Shown here: one piece after another, positions 1 through 9,200 of the stretch
Layout of the letters: each line of letters opens with the position of its first letter
Numbering within the stretch: position 1 is the first letter of the stretch
Source: CAYVOX01 sp964453035
GTDB lineage: Bacteria > Chloroflexota > Anaerolineae > Anaerolineales > Anaerolineaceae
Assembly: GCA_964453035.1 (NCBI GenBank)
Contig: CAYVOX010000029.1
Coordinates: 1 to 27,435, forward strand
DNA: 27,435 nucleotides
Direction of reading: 5' to 3'
Program-made: the position numbers and the translations under genes
Notes under the pieces: generated by a model
Database searches by the model: none
The model's input: only the letters and a program-made list of their open reading frames with translations
What the model was told of the DNA's origin: nothing

Positions 1-1797
1 CCCACCCTGCCCGATGCAGCGGCAGTCGTCAATCCCCAGCGTCTTCCCGACCACCATCCTTTGCATCCCCTTTGCGGTGTGGGAACAGCTTACCAGTTAG
101 CCCGGGAGCTGCTCCAACAGAACGGCATGGGTGAGAAGGAGCAGCTCTTGCGTGATTTGGTGGCACTGGGTACCATCGCAGATGTTGCCGCCCTTACCGG
201 GGATAACCGCTGCCTGGTACAGACCGGCTTGCAGGCTTTGCGCGATTCGCCTCGCCCGGCAATCGCTGCCATGCTTTCCTTATCAGCAGTTAACCCAGCC
301 AGCCTCAACGAGGAGCACCTGTCATTCATCATCGCCCCCCGGCTGAATGCCATTGGCCGGTTGGGCGACGCCAACCCAATCGTCTCATTTCTGTTGACAG
401 AAGACAAAGCGCAAATTTCATCCATCACCCAGGAATTAGAAGCACTTAACGCCCGCCGCAAATTGCTCTGTGACCAGGTTTTCAAAGCCGCCCTCGAAAA
501 ACTCCAGCAGGAGAAAACCCTGCAGGATGATGACATCCTGGTGTTGGAGCACCCCAACTGGCCAGCTGGAGTCATCGGCATTGCTGCCTCGCGACTGGTC
601 GAACGCTTCCACAAACCCGTTATCCTAATCTCAGCCGAGCCGGGCGGCACTGGACGCGCCTCAGCCAGGTCTATTGAGGGCATCAATATTACACAGGCTC
701 TGGCCGACAACCAGAATCTGTTGACCGGCTTTGGTGGTCACGCCATGGCAGCTGGTTTTTCTCTCTCGTCGGAAAAAATTCCCCGTTTTCGCCGGGCGAT
801 GAATCAAACCATTTGCCAGATGACCTCAGACAATCCTCCCGTTTTCAACTTACCCATTGATGCCTTCGTTGACCTCAAAGATATCACTTTTGACCTGGTC
901 GAATCCATCGAGCACCTTGCCCCCTTTGGCGCAGGCAATCCACCCATCGTTATGGCCTCCCGGGGTTTGGTGATCAAAAGCCAGGCTGTGATTGGAAAAA
1001 CCAAAGAGCATTTACAGGTAATTGTCGAAGATTCCTCCTCCGAGTCGCGAAAAATACTCTGGTGGCAAGGCGCAGGATCACCTCTGCCCGAGGGCTCATT
1101 CGATTTAGCCTACTCTGCCCGGGCTGTAAACTTCCGCGGACAGCGCGCCATTCAGCTGGAGTGGCTGGCTTCCCGGCCGATTGATTCTACTGCCGCAATT
1201 CAAATCCAAACCAGGATTGAGGTGGTAGATCGCCGCAGATGTTCTGACCCGGTTAGCCTGCTCACTGCTCTTGCCGGTCAATCAGATACTGCCCTCTGGA
1301 TGGAAGGTGAAAAAAGCCCCCCGGTTCAGGGCGCTGATCGTTACCACCTCAAGCCAGCCCAGAATCTTATCGTATGGAATATCCCCCCGGGCCGTGACGA
1401 ATGGATGACCATACTTCGGGCAGTTAAACCCAGGCAGGTGATCCTCTTTGGCATCCGAACTGGCGCGGAAAATCCACAGGCGTTTTTAAACCAACTTGCG
1501 GGGCTGGTGCGCTACTGCCTAAAGGAAAACAAGGGAAAGACCTCATACCAATCCCTGGCTGTTGCTACAGCTCAACGAGAAGCCGCCGTCAAAGCAGGTT
1601 TACTCTGGCTGGCTTGTAAAGGATTTATTACCTTCGAAGAGGATGAAGAAGGGAGTCTTACCTTCCAATCGCCGGGGAAAGTTGATTCAATCCAAATAAA
1701 ACGAGTAGAATCTGAATTGAACTCGCTCATGGCTGAAACCAGTGCCTACCGCGCCTACTATTTACGTGCAGATCCAGCTCACCTGATGGAGGACTAA
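1..1797 (+). CDS. recJ: RecJ single-stranded-DNA-specific exonuclease, 5'-truncated by the window
   Basis: RecJ degrades single-stranded DNA 5'->3' in recombinational and mismatch repair. The reading frame is open from base 1, so this is the C-terminal ~598 residues of a longer gene. The first visible residues (LPDAAAVVNP, then LCGVGTAYQLA) match the stretch just after the catalytic DHH motif, so the N-terminal DHH motifs lie outside the window. The DHHA1 domain is clear from GFGGHAMAAGFSLS (codons around 719-760), followed by an OB-like segment with HLAPFGAGNPP. The last ~200 residues form a C-terminal extension ending in a winged-helix-like part, as in the long RecJ proteins of Gram-positive bacteria. 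The first possible start codon inside the window (TTG at 61) is not the real start. The stop at 1795-1797 directly abuts the next gene, so the two are probably co-transcribed. Confidence 0.95.
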   Translation, partial: PTLPDAAAVVNPQRLPDHHPLHPLCGVGTAYQLARELLQQNGMGEKEQLLRDLVALGTIADVAALTGDNRCLVQTGLQALRDSPRPAIAAMLSLSAVNPASLNEEHLSFIIAPRLNAIGRLGDANPIVSFLLTEDKAQISSITQELEALNARRKLLCDQVFKAALEKLQQEKTLQDDDILVLEHPNWPAGVIGIAASRLVERFHKPVILISAEPGGTGRASARSIEGINITQALADNQNLLTGFGGHAMAAGFSLSSEKIPRFRRAMNQTICQMTSDNPPVFNLPIDAFVDLKDITFDLVESIEHLAPFGAGNPPIVMASRGLVIKSQAVIGKTKEHLQVIVEDSSSESRKILWWQGAGSPLPEGSFDLAYSARAVNFRGQRAIQLEWLASRPIDSTAAIQIQTRIEVVDRRRCSDPVSLLTALAGQSDTALWMEGEKSPPVQGADRYHLKPAQNLIVWNIPPGRDEWMTILRAVKPRQVILFGIRTGAENPQAFLNQLAGLVRYCLKENKGKTSYQSLAVATAQREAAVKAGLLWLACKGFITFEEDEEGSLTFQSPGKVDSIQIKRVESELNSLMAETSAYRAYYLRADPAHLMED

Positions 1798-2784
1798 TTG
1801 ACCGGTCGAAATTTACGTTGGGGTTTGTTGAGTACCGCTCGGATTAATAGTGCGGTCATTCCGGGGCTTCAATCCTCGCAAAAAAACGAGCTCTACGCCG
1901 TTGCAAGCCGCTCACAGAACCACGCTGAGGAGTACGCTCGCCAGCACAACATTCCGCATGCCTACGGCAGTTATGAAGCCCTTCTCGCTGATCCCAATAT
2001 CGACGTGATATACAACTCGCTACCCAATCATTTACATGCCGAGTGGACCATTAAAGCAGCGCAGAGGGGCATTCACACACTTTGCGAGAAACCAATGGCG
2101 CTTTCCACTTCCGAAGTTGATGCGATAATCGCGACTGCCGCGCAAAACAAAGTCATCATCATGGAAGCCTTCATGTACCGCCACCATCCCCGCACCTCAA
2201 AAGTCAAAGAGATCCTTTCACAGGGTTTGCTTGGCGATATTCGCTTTTTACGCGGTTCCTTCACGTATTTTCTCGCTCGCCCGGAAGATTACCGCTGGAT
2301 TCCTGAATATGGCGGCGGTGGATTGTGGGATGTGGGCTGTTACCCGTTAAGTTATGCCATGATGATCATGGGCGCTGCCCCTAAAACCGTCTTCGGCTGG
2401 CAGAAAACGGGACCAACTGGCATTGATGAGTATTTTGCCGCTCAGATGACTTTTGAGAATGATGTGGTCGCTCAGATTGATTGCGGCACCAATGCAGCCG
2501 TCCACACCCATTTTGAGATCCGCGGCAGCCTGGGCACATTGTGGATTGCCCACCCGTACAATACGCGCAACAATGCGGTTCCCATCCTTCTTCGCCAGGG
2601 CGACCAGGAAACCGCCTTCACCTTTGAAGACGTCAATGGCTACAAAGCTCAGACCGAAAACATGGCTGATGTCATTCTTGGAACTGCCCGCCCCAATATC
2701 ACCCTGCAGGAAAGCGCAGCCATAAACAAAGCCCTGCTGGCCCTGTTTGAATCAGCCCGAGAGGGTAAAACCCTCTCGTTATGA
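1798..2784 (+). CDS. Gfo/Idh/MocA family NAD(P)-dependent oxidoreductase
   Basis: Predicted cytoplasmic sugar or polyol dehydrogenase of the Gfo/Idh/MocA family; the substrate cannot be read from sequence. The 328 residues fit the family length. The N-terminal Rossmann fold begins LRWGLLSTARIN, residues PNHLHAEW come around 76-83, and the catalytic EKP motif is CEKPMALS with Lys98. The C-terminal domain has the usual GGGGLWDVGCYPLSYAM stretch. The start is TTG at 1798, immediately after the recJ stop. It is supported by GGAGG at 1788-1792 with a 5-base spacer inside the end of recJ, so translation is probably coupled. The 3' end overlaps the region upstream of the following protease gene. Confidence 0.9.
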   Translation: MTGRNLRWGLLSTARINSAVIPGLQSSQKNELYAVASRSQNHAEEYARQHNIPHAYGSYEALLADPNIDVIYNSLPNHLHAEWTIKAAQRGIHTLCEKPMALSTSEVDAIIATAAQNKVIIMEAFMYRHHPRTSKVKEILSQGLLGDIRFLRGSFTYFLARPEDYRWIPEYGGGGLWDVGCYPLSYAMMIMGAAPKTVFGWQKTGPTGIDEYFAAQMTFENDVVAQIDCGTNAAVHTHFEIRGSLGTLWIAHPYNTRNNAVPILLRQGDQETAFTFEDVNGYKAQTENMADVILGTARPNITLQESAAINKALLALFESAREGKTLSL

Positions 2785-2797
2785 GGTGGTTACCGAG

Positions 2798-3457
2798 GTG
2801 ATTTCTCAACCGCTTTATTGGCGCAACAAATCTGAGGCAGAGTTAGCCAGTTACCAGCAACTCCAGGTAGGCAACAGTTGCGCTCAAAACGCCATCGCGG
2901 CTGCGTTTAACCTTTTCTTCAACGCTCGCATAGATGGCAACCACCTTTCCACGCTGGTCAACCAGACTGCGCTGCCGGACCGCATACGCTACCGGTTGTG
3001 GTCAAACGGCCCCACCACGCCCCTCAACCAGTTACACTTGCTAATGGATATCGCCCTGCATGAAAAACATCCCATCTCCATCCAGCTTGAAAAAGGCAGC
3101 CCGTCAATCCTTCGCCAGCACCTGTCCCAGACCGATTCCCTCACACTTGTGACTATCGGCTGGTTGCCCGGCTCTGCACCCGTCATCACCAGGGGCGTCC
3201 AACCGGTGAATTTAAATGCCGCTAGAGGCTTTGGTTTTCATGTGATGATAGCCGCTGCATATGACCCCGCTCATGCCGACGTAAACCATATTATCCGCCC
3301 ATGGGGATTTATCAATTCATGGAGCAGCGGCGGCAGCGAGTTGTTCTGGATGACTGATGATGACTTTAATCGCTCCTGGAGGTTCTACACCCCCTTTGGG
3401 GGCACTTACCCGATGGTGACCATTCAAATCAATCGGGATAAATCATCTGATCAATAG
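2798..3457 (+). CDS. C39/papain-like cysteine peptidase family protein
   Basis: A ~219-residue protein without signal peptide or membrane segment. It carries the order of active-site residues of papain-fold (C39-like) peptidases: a Cys in VGNSCAQNAI near the N terminus, a His in GFGFHVMIAAAYD, and an Asn in GFINSWSSGG, where NSW matches the papain pattern. Function is inferred only from this. The start is uncertain. The longest frame begins at TTG 2747 inside the previous gene and GTG 2786 is also in frame, but GTG 2798 is preceded at 8 bases by GAGGTGG (2783-2789), an excellent match to the anti-Shine-Dalgarno. That motif overlaps the stop codon of the upstream oxidoreductase, suggesting translational coupling. 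Substrate and target unknown. Confidence 0.7.
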   Translation: MISQPLYWRNKSEAELASYQQLQVGNSCAQNAIAAAFNLFFNARIDGNHLSTLVNQTALPDRIRYRLWSNGPTTPLNQLHLLMDIALHEKHPISIQLEKGSPSILRQHLSQTDSLTLVTIGWLPGSAPVITRGVQPVNLNAARGFGFHVMIAAAYDPAHADVNHIIRPWGFINSWSSGGSELFWMTDDDFNRSWRFYTPFGGTYPMVTIQINRDKSSDQ

Positions 3458-3475
3458 CGCGTTTAGAATAACACC

Positions 3476-3502
3476 TTCACAAATCAGCGGCAGTATGATA
3501 AT
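3476..3502 (+). promoter_or_regulatory. Candidate promoter of the rpsF operon
   Basis: TTCACA at 3476-3481 and GATAAT at 3497-3502 are separated by 15 bases. TATGAT at 3494-3499 overlaps the -10 and is an alternative. The spacing is short, so this is only a candidate. It lies upstream of the rpsF leader hairpin and would give a leader of roughly 95 bases. Confidence 0.35.
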
Positions 3503-3543
3503 ATTGTTGGCTGTGAAAGGCAGTTAATCCTGCTATCTTTCCG

Positions 3544-3574
3544 CCCCTGGCTCACCTACGGTGTTGACCGGGGG
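3544..3574 (+). promoter_or_regulatory. Structured rpsF leader, candidate S6:S18 autoregulatory element
   Basis: CCCCTGG (3544-3550) pairs with CCGGGGG (3568-3574) through seven pairs including one G-U. Inside, CACC (3553-3556) pairs with GGTG (3560-3563) around a TAC loop, leaving an asymmetric internal loop of 2 versus 4 bases. It lies 28 bases before the rpsF start. Leaders of rpsF operons in many bacteria carry a hairpin with an internal loop bound by the S6:S18 complex. Assigning this hairpin to that class is an inference from position and architecture, not from a covariance-model match. Confidence 0.45.
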
Positions 3575-3602
3575 CATATCCCGAGGAAAGGAGGTTCCCT
3601 TC

Positions 3603-3893
3603 ATGCGAAACTATGAGGTATTCCTGATCGTCAACCCTGAGCTTGACGAAACCGCCATTAACACCCTGGTGGAAAAAGTCAAGGGTTGGATTACGACCGC
3701 CGGTGGTTCCGTTGAAAAAGTGGATATGTGGGGCAAACGCCGCATGGCTTATCATATCCGCAAACAACGCGAAGGCTTCTATGTTTACATTCTGACTGCT
3801 TTCGCCCCGTCGTTCAGTAATGAATTGGAACGCAATCTGCGGTTCCTTGAACCCGTGATGCGCTTCATGATTACCAATGTATCGGCTAACTGA
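3603..3893 (+). CDS. rpsF: 30S ribosomal protein S6
   Basis: Ribosomal protein S6 of the 30S platform, where it binds 16S rRNA as a heterodimer with S18. The 96-residue product begins MRNYEVFLIVNPELDE and contains the typical KVDMWGKRRMAYHIRKQREGF stretch. The frame is open further upstream to a GTG at 3561, but ATG 3603 is chosen because AGGAAAGGAGG ends a few bases before it and the family starts at MRNYE. It is the first gene of an rpsF-ssb-rpsR operon, the standard order in many bacteria. A leader hairpin just upstream may mediate autoregulation. The 100-base gap to ssb contains a short hairpin (GGGCAT 3895-3900 with ATGCCC 3913-3918) of unknown role. Confidence 0.97.
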   Translation: MRNYEVFLIVNPELDETAINTLVEKVKGWITTAGGSVEKVDMWGKRRMAYHIRKQREGFYVYILTAFAPSFSNELERNLRFLEPVMRFMITNVSAN

Positions 3894-3993
3894 TGGGCAT
3901 TCCCTCAAGAATATGCCCTCCACGCATCAATCAAAATGAGTGCGTAGAATTTTCTCGGTAGAGTTGGCAATTGCCTTTTTATAGGAGTATGGT

Positions 3994-4392
3994 ATGAGCC
4001 GGGGATTAAATAAAGTAATGCTTATTGGCTATCTCGGGCGTGACCCTGAAATGCGCTACACCCCTTCCGGGCGTCCGGTCACAACATTTTCGCTTGCCAC
4101 CGTCCGTTACTGGAATTCCACCGACGGCGAACGGCATTCTGAGACCGAATGGTTCAATATTGTTACTTGGGGCAACCTGGCCGAAATTTGCAAGCAGTAC
4201 CTCACCAAGGGACAACAAGTCTTTGTTGAGGGCCGCCTGCAAACCCGCCGCTGGGAAGATGCTGATAACGTCAAACACACCAGCGTCGAAATTGTTGCCT
4301 CCGAGATGATGATCCTCGGTGACCGCCGTGAAGCCAACCAGACCGGTGAGTCCCATGAAACCAGTGAATTAGAAGACGAATTCCCCTTCTAA
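3994..4392 (+). CDS. ssb: Single-stranded DNA-binding protein
   Basis: SSB coats single-stranded DNA in replication, recombination and repair. The 132-residue protein opens with LNKVMLIGYLGRDPEMRY, continues with the OB-fold strand ETEWFNIVTWGNLAEICKQY and GQQVFVEGRL, and ends in a short acidic tail with the tip DEFPF. This corresponds to the conserved DDDIPF-type tip that recruits partner proteins such as RecJ. The disordered linker between OB fold and tip is very short here. The start at ATG 3994 has AGGAG eight bases upstream. It lies between rpsF and rpsR as in most bacteria. Confidence 0.97.
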   Translation: MSRGLNKVMLIGYLGRDPEMRYTPSGRPVTTFSLATVRYWNSTDGERHSETEWFNIVTWGNLAEICKQYLTKGQQVFVEGRLQTRRWEDADNVKHTSVEIVASEMMILGDRREANQTGESHETSELEDEFPF

Positions 4393-4404
4393 TGGAGTAA
4401 TCAA

Positions 4405-4674
4405 ATGTCAGATGATATCAATTTAGAAGCCGAACAGCCGATGGGGCGCCGTTACGTGGCGCGACCCAAGATCTGCCAGTTCTGCGCCGATTCCCACATC
4501 GTTATCGATTACAAAGCCGTTGACATGCTGCGCCGCTTTGTCACCGAAGATGGCAAGATTCGCCCACGACGCCAGACCGGCACCTGCGCCCGGCATCAAC
4601 GCGAGCTGGCTCACGCCGTCAAACGCGCTCGCTTCCTGGCTTTCCTTCCTTACGTCCAGGATACTGGCGAATAA
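4405..4674 (+). CDS. rpsR: 30S ribosomal protein S18, zinc-binding (C+) form
   Basis: Small-subunit protein S18, partner of S6. The 89-residue sequence contains VDMLRRFVTEDGKIRPRRQTG, the core rRNA-binding stretch. It keeps all four putative zinc ligands, Cys24 and Cys27 (CQFC) plus Cys61 and His64 (CARH), so it is the C+ form; many bacteria have lost them. GGAG at 4394-4397 precedes ATG 4405 by 7 bases. It is 12 bases downstream of ssb. The usual next gene, rplI, is absent; a PpiC foldase follows after a long hairpin. Confidence 0.97.
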   Translation: MSDDINLEAEQPMGRRYVARPKICQFCADSHIVIDYKAVDMLRRFVTEDGKIRPRRQTGTCARHQRELAHAVKRARFLAFLPYVQDTGE

Positions 4675-4691
4675 GGTTCCACTCTTCTCAC

Positions 4692-4742
4692 ATAGAAGCT
4701 ATCTGGGACAGGGGTTTTTCCACCCTTCTCAGATGCTTCTGT
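4692..4742 (+). other. Long intergenic hairpin between rpsR and the foldase gene
   Basis: AGAAGC (4694-4699), a single bulged T, and ATCTG (4701-4705) pair perfectly with CAGAT (4730-4734) and GCTTCT (4735-4740). Weaker pairs extend it outward (4692-4693 with 4741-4742) and inward (4706-4708 with 4727-4729), giving about 16 pairs. The loop contains GGGG and CCC that could pair further. No T-tract follows, so it is not a classical terminator. It ends 18 bases before the next start codon and could be an RNA processing or stability element. Confidence 0.55.
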
Positions 4743-4760
4743 AGATTATAGGTCGCCCTA

Positions 4761-6182
4761 ATGGCCAAGAAACCAACTAAAAGTATTCCAACGAAGAAAC
4801 ACCTGGCGCGCCTCGAACGCGAACGCATTCAACGCCGGTACATCTTATTTGGGACAATCGCCGTACTCGTCCTCGTCGTAGGCCTCCTTGTTTACGGTTT
4901 GCTCGACCAATATGTTCTGCGGGCTTACCAGCCTGTTGCAGCTGTTGGCGATAAAAAGATCACCACGCAGGAATTTCAAACCCGGGTTCGCTTCCAGCGT
5001 TACCAGTATATTCAACAGTTCAATCAGTACTACGAATATTACCAGATGTTTGAAGGTGACCCTTTTGGTCTGGCATCCACATTGGAGCAGCTTGCAACCA
5101 ACCTGGAACAACCTGTTGTCCTTGGAAAAGAAGTGCTTGACCAAATCATCGCGGATATCCTCATCGAGAACGAAGCCGTCAAGAGAGGGATCACCGCATC
5201 CGATGCCGAGGTTGAAGCAGCTTACTCTACTTACTTCAGCTACTTCCCCAACGGCACATCAACCCCAACCATCTCGCCAACAGCTGTCGCTTCCTCAACC
5301 TTCTCTCCAACACAGTTGGCCATCATCACACTAACTCCAACCCCAACGCCGGGACCTTCTCCCACGCCAACCGCAACCCTCACACCAACCGCAACCAGCA
5401 CGCCTGGCGCAGGCACGCCTACAGCCGTTCCACCCACTGTAACCCCCACATTAGAGCCAACGGCTACCATCACCCCAACCTCTATCTACACCTCCACGCC
5501 TGAGCCTACCCCAACAGCGTCTTCCACGCCCACGCCCTATACTGAAGCAGCTTTCAAGGCGCTCGCTAAGAATTACTTTGAGCAGTTGGATACCATCAAG
5601 TTCAATGAGGCCGAGCTGCGCAAGTTGCTTCGCTATCAGGTGTTGCGTCAGAAGGTTTATGCCGCACTGACTGCGGACGTTCCCACCACTGAAGAACAGG
5701 TTTGGGCGCGCCACATCCTCGTTGCTGATGAAGCTGCCGCGTTAGATGTGATTAAGCGCCTCAACGCTGGTGAAGATTTCGGCACCCTCGCTAAAACGCT
5801 CTCAACCGATACCGGTTCCGGTGCCGAAGGTGGAGACCTGGGCTGGTTTGGTAAAGGCGCTATGGTTCCTGAATTCGAAACTGCCGCCTTCAGCCTCAAG
5901 CCGGGTGAAATCAGCCAACCGGTCAAATCGGATTACGGCTACCATGTAATCCAGGTGATTGACCACACTGTTAACCCACTGAGTGCCACCGCTCTGGATG
6001 AAGCTCGCCAGAACGCATTTAGTGATTGGATCACCGCAGCCCTGGCTGACCCCAGCATTGTGCGCTATGACACCTGGACCACCCGTGTACCCACCGATCC
6101 AGAGTTCACCTCTCCATTATCCGACACAACATCTGACCTGACGGACCTGGACAGCCTGAATCTGGTAACAGCAACCCCCTGA
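4761..6182 (+). CDS. Membrane-anchored PpiC/SurA-type peptidyl-prolyl isomerase with Thr/Pro-rich insert
   Basis: Predicted extracytoplasmic foldase of the PrsA/SurA type. The N terminus is Lys/Arg rich, followed by one membrane segment at about residues 27-48, then a SurA_N-like chaperone part (AVGDKKITTQEFQTRVRF onward). A low-complexity Thr/Pro/Ser stretch follows at about residues 165-262, made of repeated TPTPT and TPTAT units. Helices EAAFKALAKNYFEQL come next, then a parvulin domain at about 310-402 with WARHILV, GGDLGWFGKGAMVPEFE and SDYGYHVIQV. With the Arg-rich N terminus inside, the catalytic part faces outside. The insert sits within the chaperone region and not between domains. 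No strong ribosome binding site is seen before ATG 4761; a long hairpin precedes it. A terminator closes the operon. Confidence 0.9.
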   Translation: MAKKPTKSIPTKKHLARLERERIQRRYILFGTIAVLVLVVGLLVYGLLDQYVLRAYQPVAAVGDKKITTQEFQTRVRFQRYQYIQQFNQYYEYYQMFEGDPFGLASTLEQLATNLEQPVVLGKEVLDQIIADILIENEAVKRGITASDAEVEAAYSTYFSYFPNGTSTPTISPTAVASSTFSPTQLAIITLTPTPTPGPSPTPTATLTPTATSTPGAGTPTAVPPTVTPTLEPTATITPTSIYTSTPEPTPTASSTPTPYTEAAFKALAKNYFEQLDTIKFNEAELRKLLRYQVLRQKVYAALTADVPTTEEQVWARHILVADEAAALDVIKRLNAGEDFGTLAKTLSTDTGSGAEGGDLGWFGKGAMVPEFETAAFSLKPGEISQPVKSDYGYHVIQVIDHTVNPLSATALDEARQNAFSDWITAALADPSIVRYDTWTTRVPTDPEFTSPLSDTTSDLTDLDSLNLVTATP

Positions 6183-6196
6183 TGTAGATTTCATCA

Positions 6197-6233
6197 TAAA
6201 AGAACCGCTCCATTTTCAGGAGCGGTTCTTTTA
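6197..6233. terminator. Bidirectional intrinsic terminator between the foldase gene and smc
   Basis: TAAAAGAACCGCTCC (6197-6211) pairs perfectly over 15 bases with GGAGCGGTTCTTTTA (6219-6233) around a 7-base loop. A-rich and T-rich flanks provide a T-tract in both directions. It separates convergent genes, and the smc stop codon (6231-6233) lies inside its stem. Confidence 0.92.
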
Positions 6234-9200
6234 TTTCACCAAATCTTCGCCAACCTCATCCAACTTAAGGCTGATAATCTGGCTGGCTGAATCGCGCCCC
6301 ATCGTCACCCCGTAGATAACATCTGCCGCCTGGACGGTGTTGCGATTGTGAGTGATGATGATGAACTGGGTATCGCGGCTCAATTCCTGCAAAAGGTCGC
6401 GAAATCTGCCGACATTGGCTTCATCCAACATCGCGTCCACTTCATCCATAACGCAAAACGGGGTCGGCGATACTTTAAGCAGCGAAAAGATGAGTGCCAC
6501 CGCTGTCAGGCTGCGCTCCCCGCCTGAGAGCAGCGATAATCCCTGTTCGCGCCTTCCAGGTAGGCGCGCTTCGATATCCACGCCACCCTCTGCAGGATGC
6601 TCCTCATCCATCAAAACGAGATGCGCAGAACCGCCCCCAAACAACCTGGTAAAATTTTGATGAAATTCTGCCGCCACCGCCTCAAAGGTCTTGAGGAATT
6701 CGCGCTGCATCAGTTCGTCCAGGTCGGCAATCACCAGGCGCAAATCCGCGTCAGCTTTCTTAAGATCCTCAACCTGGTTTTTCAGGAACTCGTATCTTTC
6801 TTTTACTTCCTTGAATTCTTGTTGCGCCTCCGGATTGATGGCTCCTATCCGCCTCAACAGTGACCTCTGGCGGTTAATATTTTCCTCAAAATCCTGAGGC
6901 AACTGCTTTACCACCGGCAATTGTTCCACCATGCCCTCAAACGGCAACGGCGACTGACCCCCAACCTCTGCATTATAGTCAAAAGCAACCAATCCAAAAT
7001 CATCCTCAATTCGCCGCCGCAGAGTGTTTAGAGACTCCCGGTTGCGCGAGAGATCCAGTTGAGCCTGCGTATTCAAACGGTCAGCTAGCGTGGTAGCTTG
7101 TTGCGCCACCAGGTGGTCTCCCTGTAATTGCGAATAGTCCGCCTCCAGTTCTGCCAGGGCTGCCTCAGTCGGCGTGATTTTTTGTTGCAATTGCTCAATG
7201 ATACTGTTGAGGGAGGTTTCACGCGCGTGTAGAGCGTTAATCTCACCCTCGGAGGCGGATTGCTGGCTCAACAAAGCCTGCGTTCTGGCCTTCGATGCCT
7301 CAATTTGACCCTTGCCCGCCTGAAAGATTTTTTGCTGCTCCTCAACGCGGCGGTCAAGTTCTTTAAATGCGCGGGCAGAGACGGCAGTATTTGTTTCCCA
7401 GTGGGCAGCCTGGCGCAGCAAGTCTTCTAGCGGTAGTTCAGCCAGCATCCGGTTTTTAGTTCGGATTTTTTCGTTTTGAACCTGAGTTTCTTCTTCAAAA
7501 CGTTTGATGTCCAGGTCAACCTGTTCGACCTCTGCCATAGTTTTCTTCAGGCGGTCATCTGCCTCAATCTTCTGGCTTCGAGACCACTCAAGTCTTTGCC
7601 TTGATTGCTCAACAGCCAGGCTGGCTTGCTGGTATTCCTGCACCGCGCGGTTCAGTTCATGGCTTTCCTGTCGGAAGGCTTGTTCCTCATCACGCAGGGT
7701 AACTTGGAACGTGCTCAGTTTGCGATCCGCCTCTCCCAGTCGAGTCTCGTTGGCGGAAACATCCTCTTTCAGACGCTCAATCCCAATTTCCAATTCTTTC
7801 TTCTGCCGCGACCTCGCAATGACGCCGCTCCGTCCTTCTTGCCCTGCGCTGATGACCCCGCTCCCCCAGAATACCTCACCCTTCAACGTCACCACCCGTG
7901 AACGAGCATCAATTAGCTCGCTCAAGCGGCGCGCGGCATTGCGGTCTTTCACCACCAGTGTATCGCCCAGCAGTTGTTTCACCAGTTCCTGATACTCATC
8001 AGGGACGCGTACCAGTTCCGCTGCGCTTCCCAGGCAGTCAGGGTCATCCACTCTCGGTCGCTTTTCCAATCCCCGCAACGCTTTCGGGAACATCACCGCT
8101 CGCCCTTTTTCTCCTTCTTCCAGCAGTCGGAATACCTGCTCTGGCGAGGAAGTTTCATCATAAACGATACCGTCAATAAATTCGCCCAGGATTGCCGCTA
8201 CCGCAACTTCATATTCCGGCGGAACTTCCAGCATCGTCGAAAGCGCCTGGAATTTCCCGGCCAGCTTTCCCGAGCGGTAAGTATCCAGAACAAATTTTGC
8301 GCCTTTATTCAATCCCGTAGCAGATCGCTCCGCCTGGTTGAGTACTTCCAACTGAGCCTGGGCGCGGGAAAGGTCTGCCCGTAATTTTCCAAGCAAATCA
8401 ACAATCGTCTTACGCTCGGTTTCCTTATCATGGATCGACTTTCGCCGGGCAGAAATTTTTAATTCACTTTCCTTAACGCTCGCTTCCAGTAATTGGCGCT
8501 GACTAAAAGCTTGCTCAAACCGGGTTTGAACCGCCTGTTTCCCGCTTTCCGCTTTAACTAACGCAGCTTCCAGGTCTTTTTGAGCAGCTACGATAGTTTC
8601 ACGTCGGTTGACAAGTTCATCTCGCTTTGCTTTCAACTGTACAATGCGGGTTTCAAACTCAACCAGCCGGCGCCGTTCCAGTTGAACCTCACGCTCAATT
8701 TTTTCACGTTCTCCCCGGCGTTCAGTCACCAGGCGCTGCGCCTGTTCAGCTTGCACCCTGGAATCCTCCAACTCCGCAGAAAGACGCGCTATCTCCTGGT
8801 TTAGCCCCCCCAGGCGCAACTCCCGTTCAGTCTGTTCATCCTCAAGCCGCGAGGCGTCGACGCCCAACATTTGTAGCTGAGCCGTAATTGCCCTTTGCCG
8901 TTCATCCAGAACTGCCAGGTCGGTATTGATTTTTTCGCGTTCACGGTGCTTTTCAGCAGCTTCAGCATGCCAGAGGTTTAACTGGTTGCGCTGCTCAATC
9001 ACTTCCTGCCGCTTTTTATCCAGGCGAGTTTCAACGTCATTAAGCTTTTCACGCGCCTGCTGCTGCCTTGTTTCCTGCACGCGAGCCATTTCCTGGCTGT
9101 GGGCCACTTCTTCCATCATGTGGTTCCAGTAATATCCATACCATTCCCGCAGCAGCACCCGTAAATCTGCTTTCACCCGCTCGTACTCCAGGGCACGTTT

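Noticed and set aside
2747..2800. TTG 2747 or GTG 2786 as start of the cysteine peptidase gene
   Set aside because: Neither has a ribosome binding site; GTG 2798 has GAGGTGG at 8 bases.
4692..4742. Intrinsic terminator after rpsR
   Set aside because: The hairpin is long but lacks a T-tract, and the stem is bulged and has a large loop; described as a hairpin of unknown role instead.
5240..5473. Minus-strand open frame rich in Val and Gly
   Set aside because: It is the reverse of the Thr/Pro repeat of the foldase gene; the repetitive ACC/CCA codons produce an open antisense frame.
7504..8384. Several plus-strand open frames of 90-160 residues inside smc
   Set aside because: Low-complexity Ser/Arg/Leu shadows of the coiled-coil coding sequence on the other strand.
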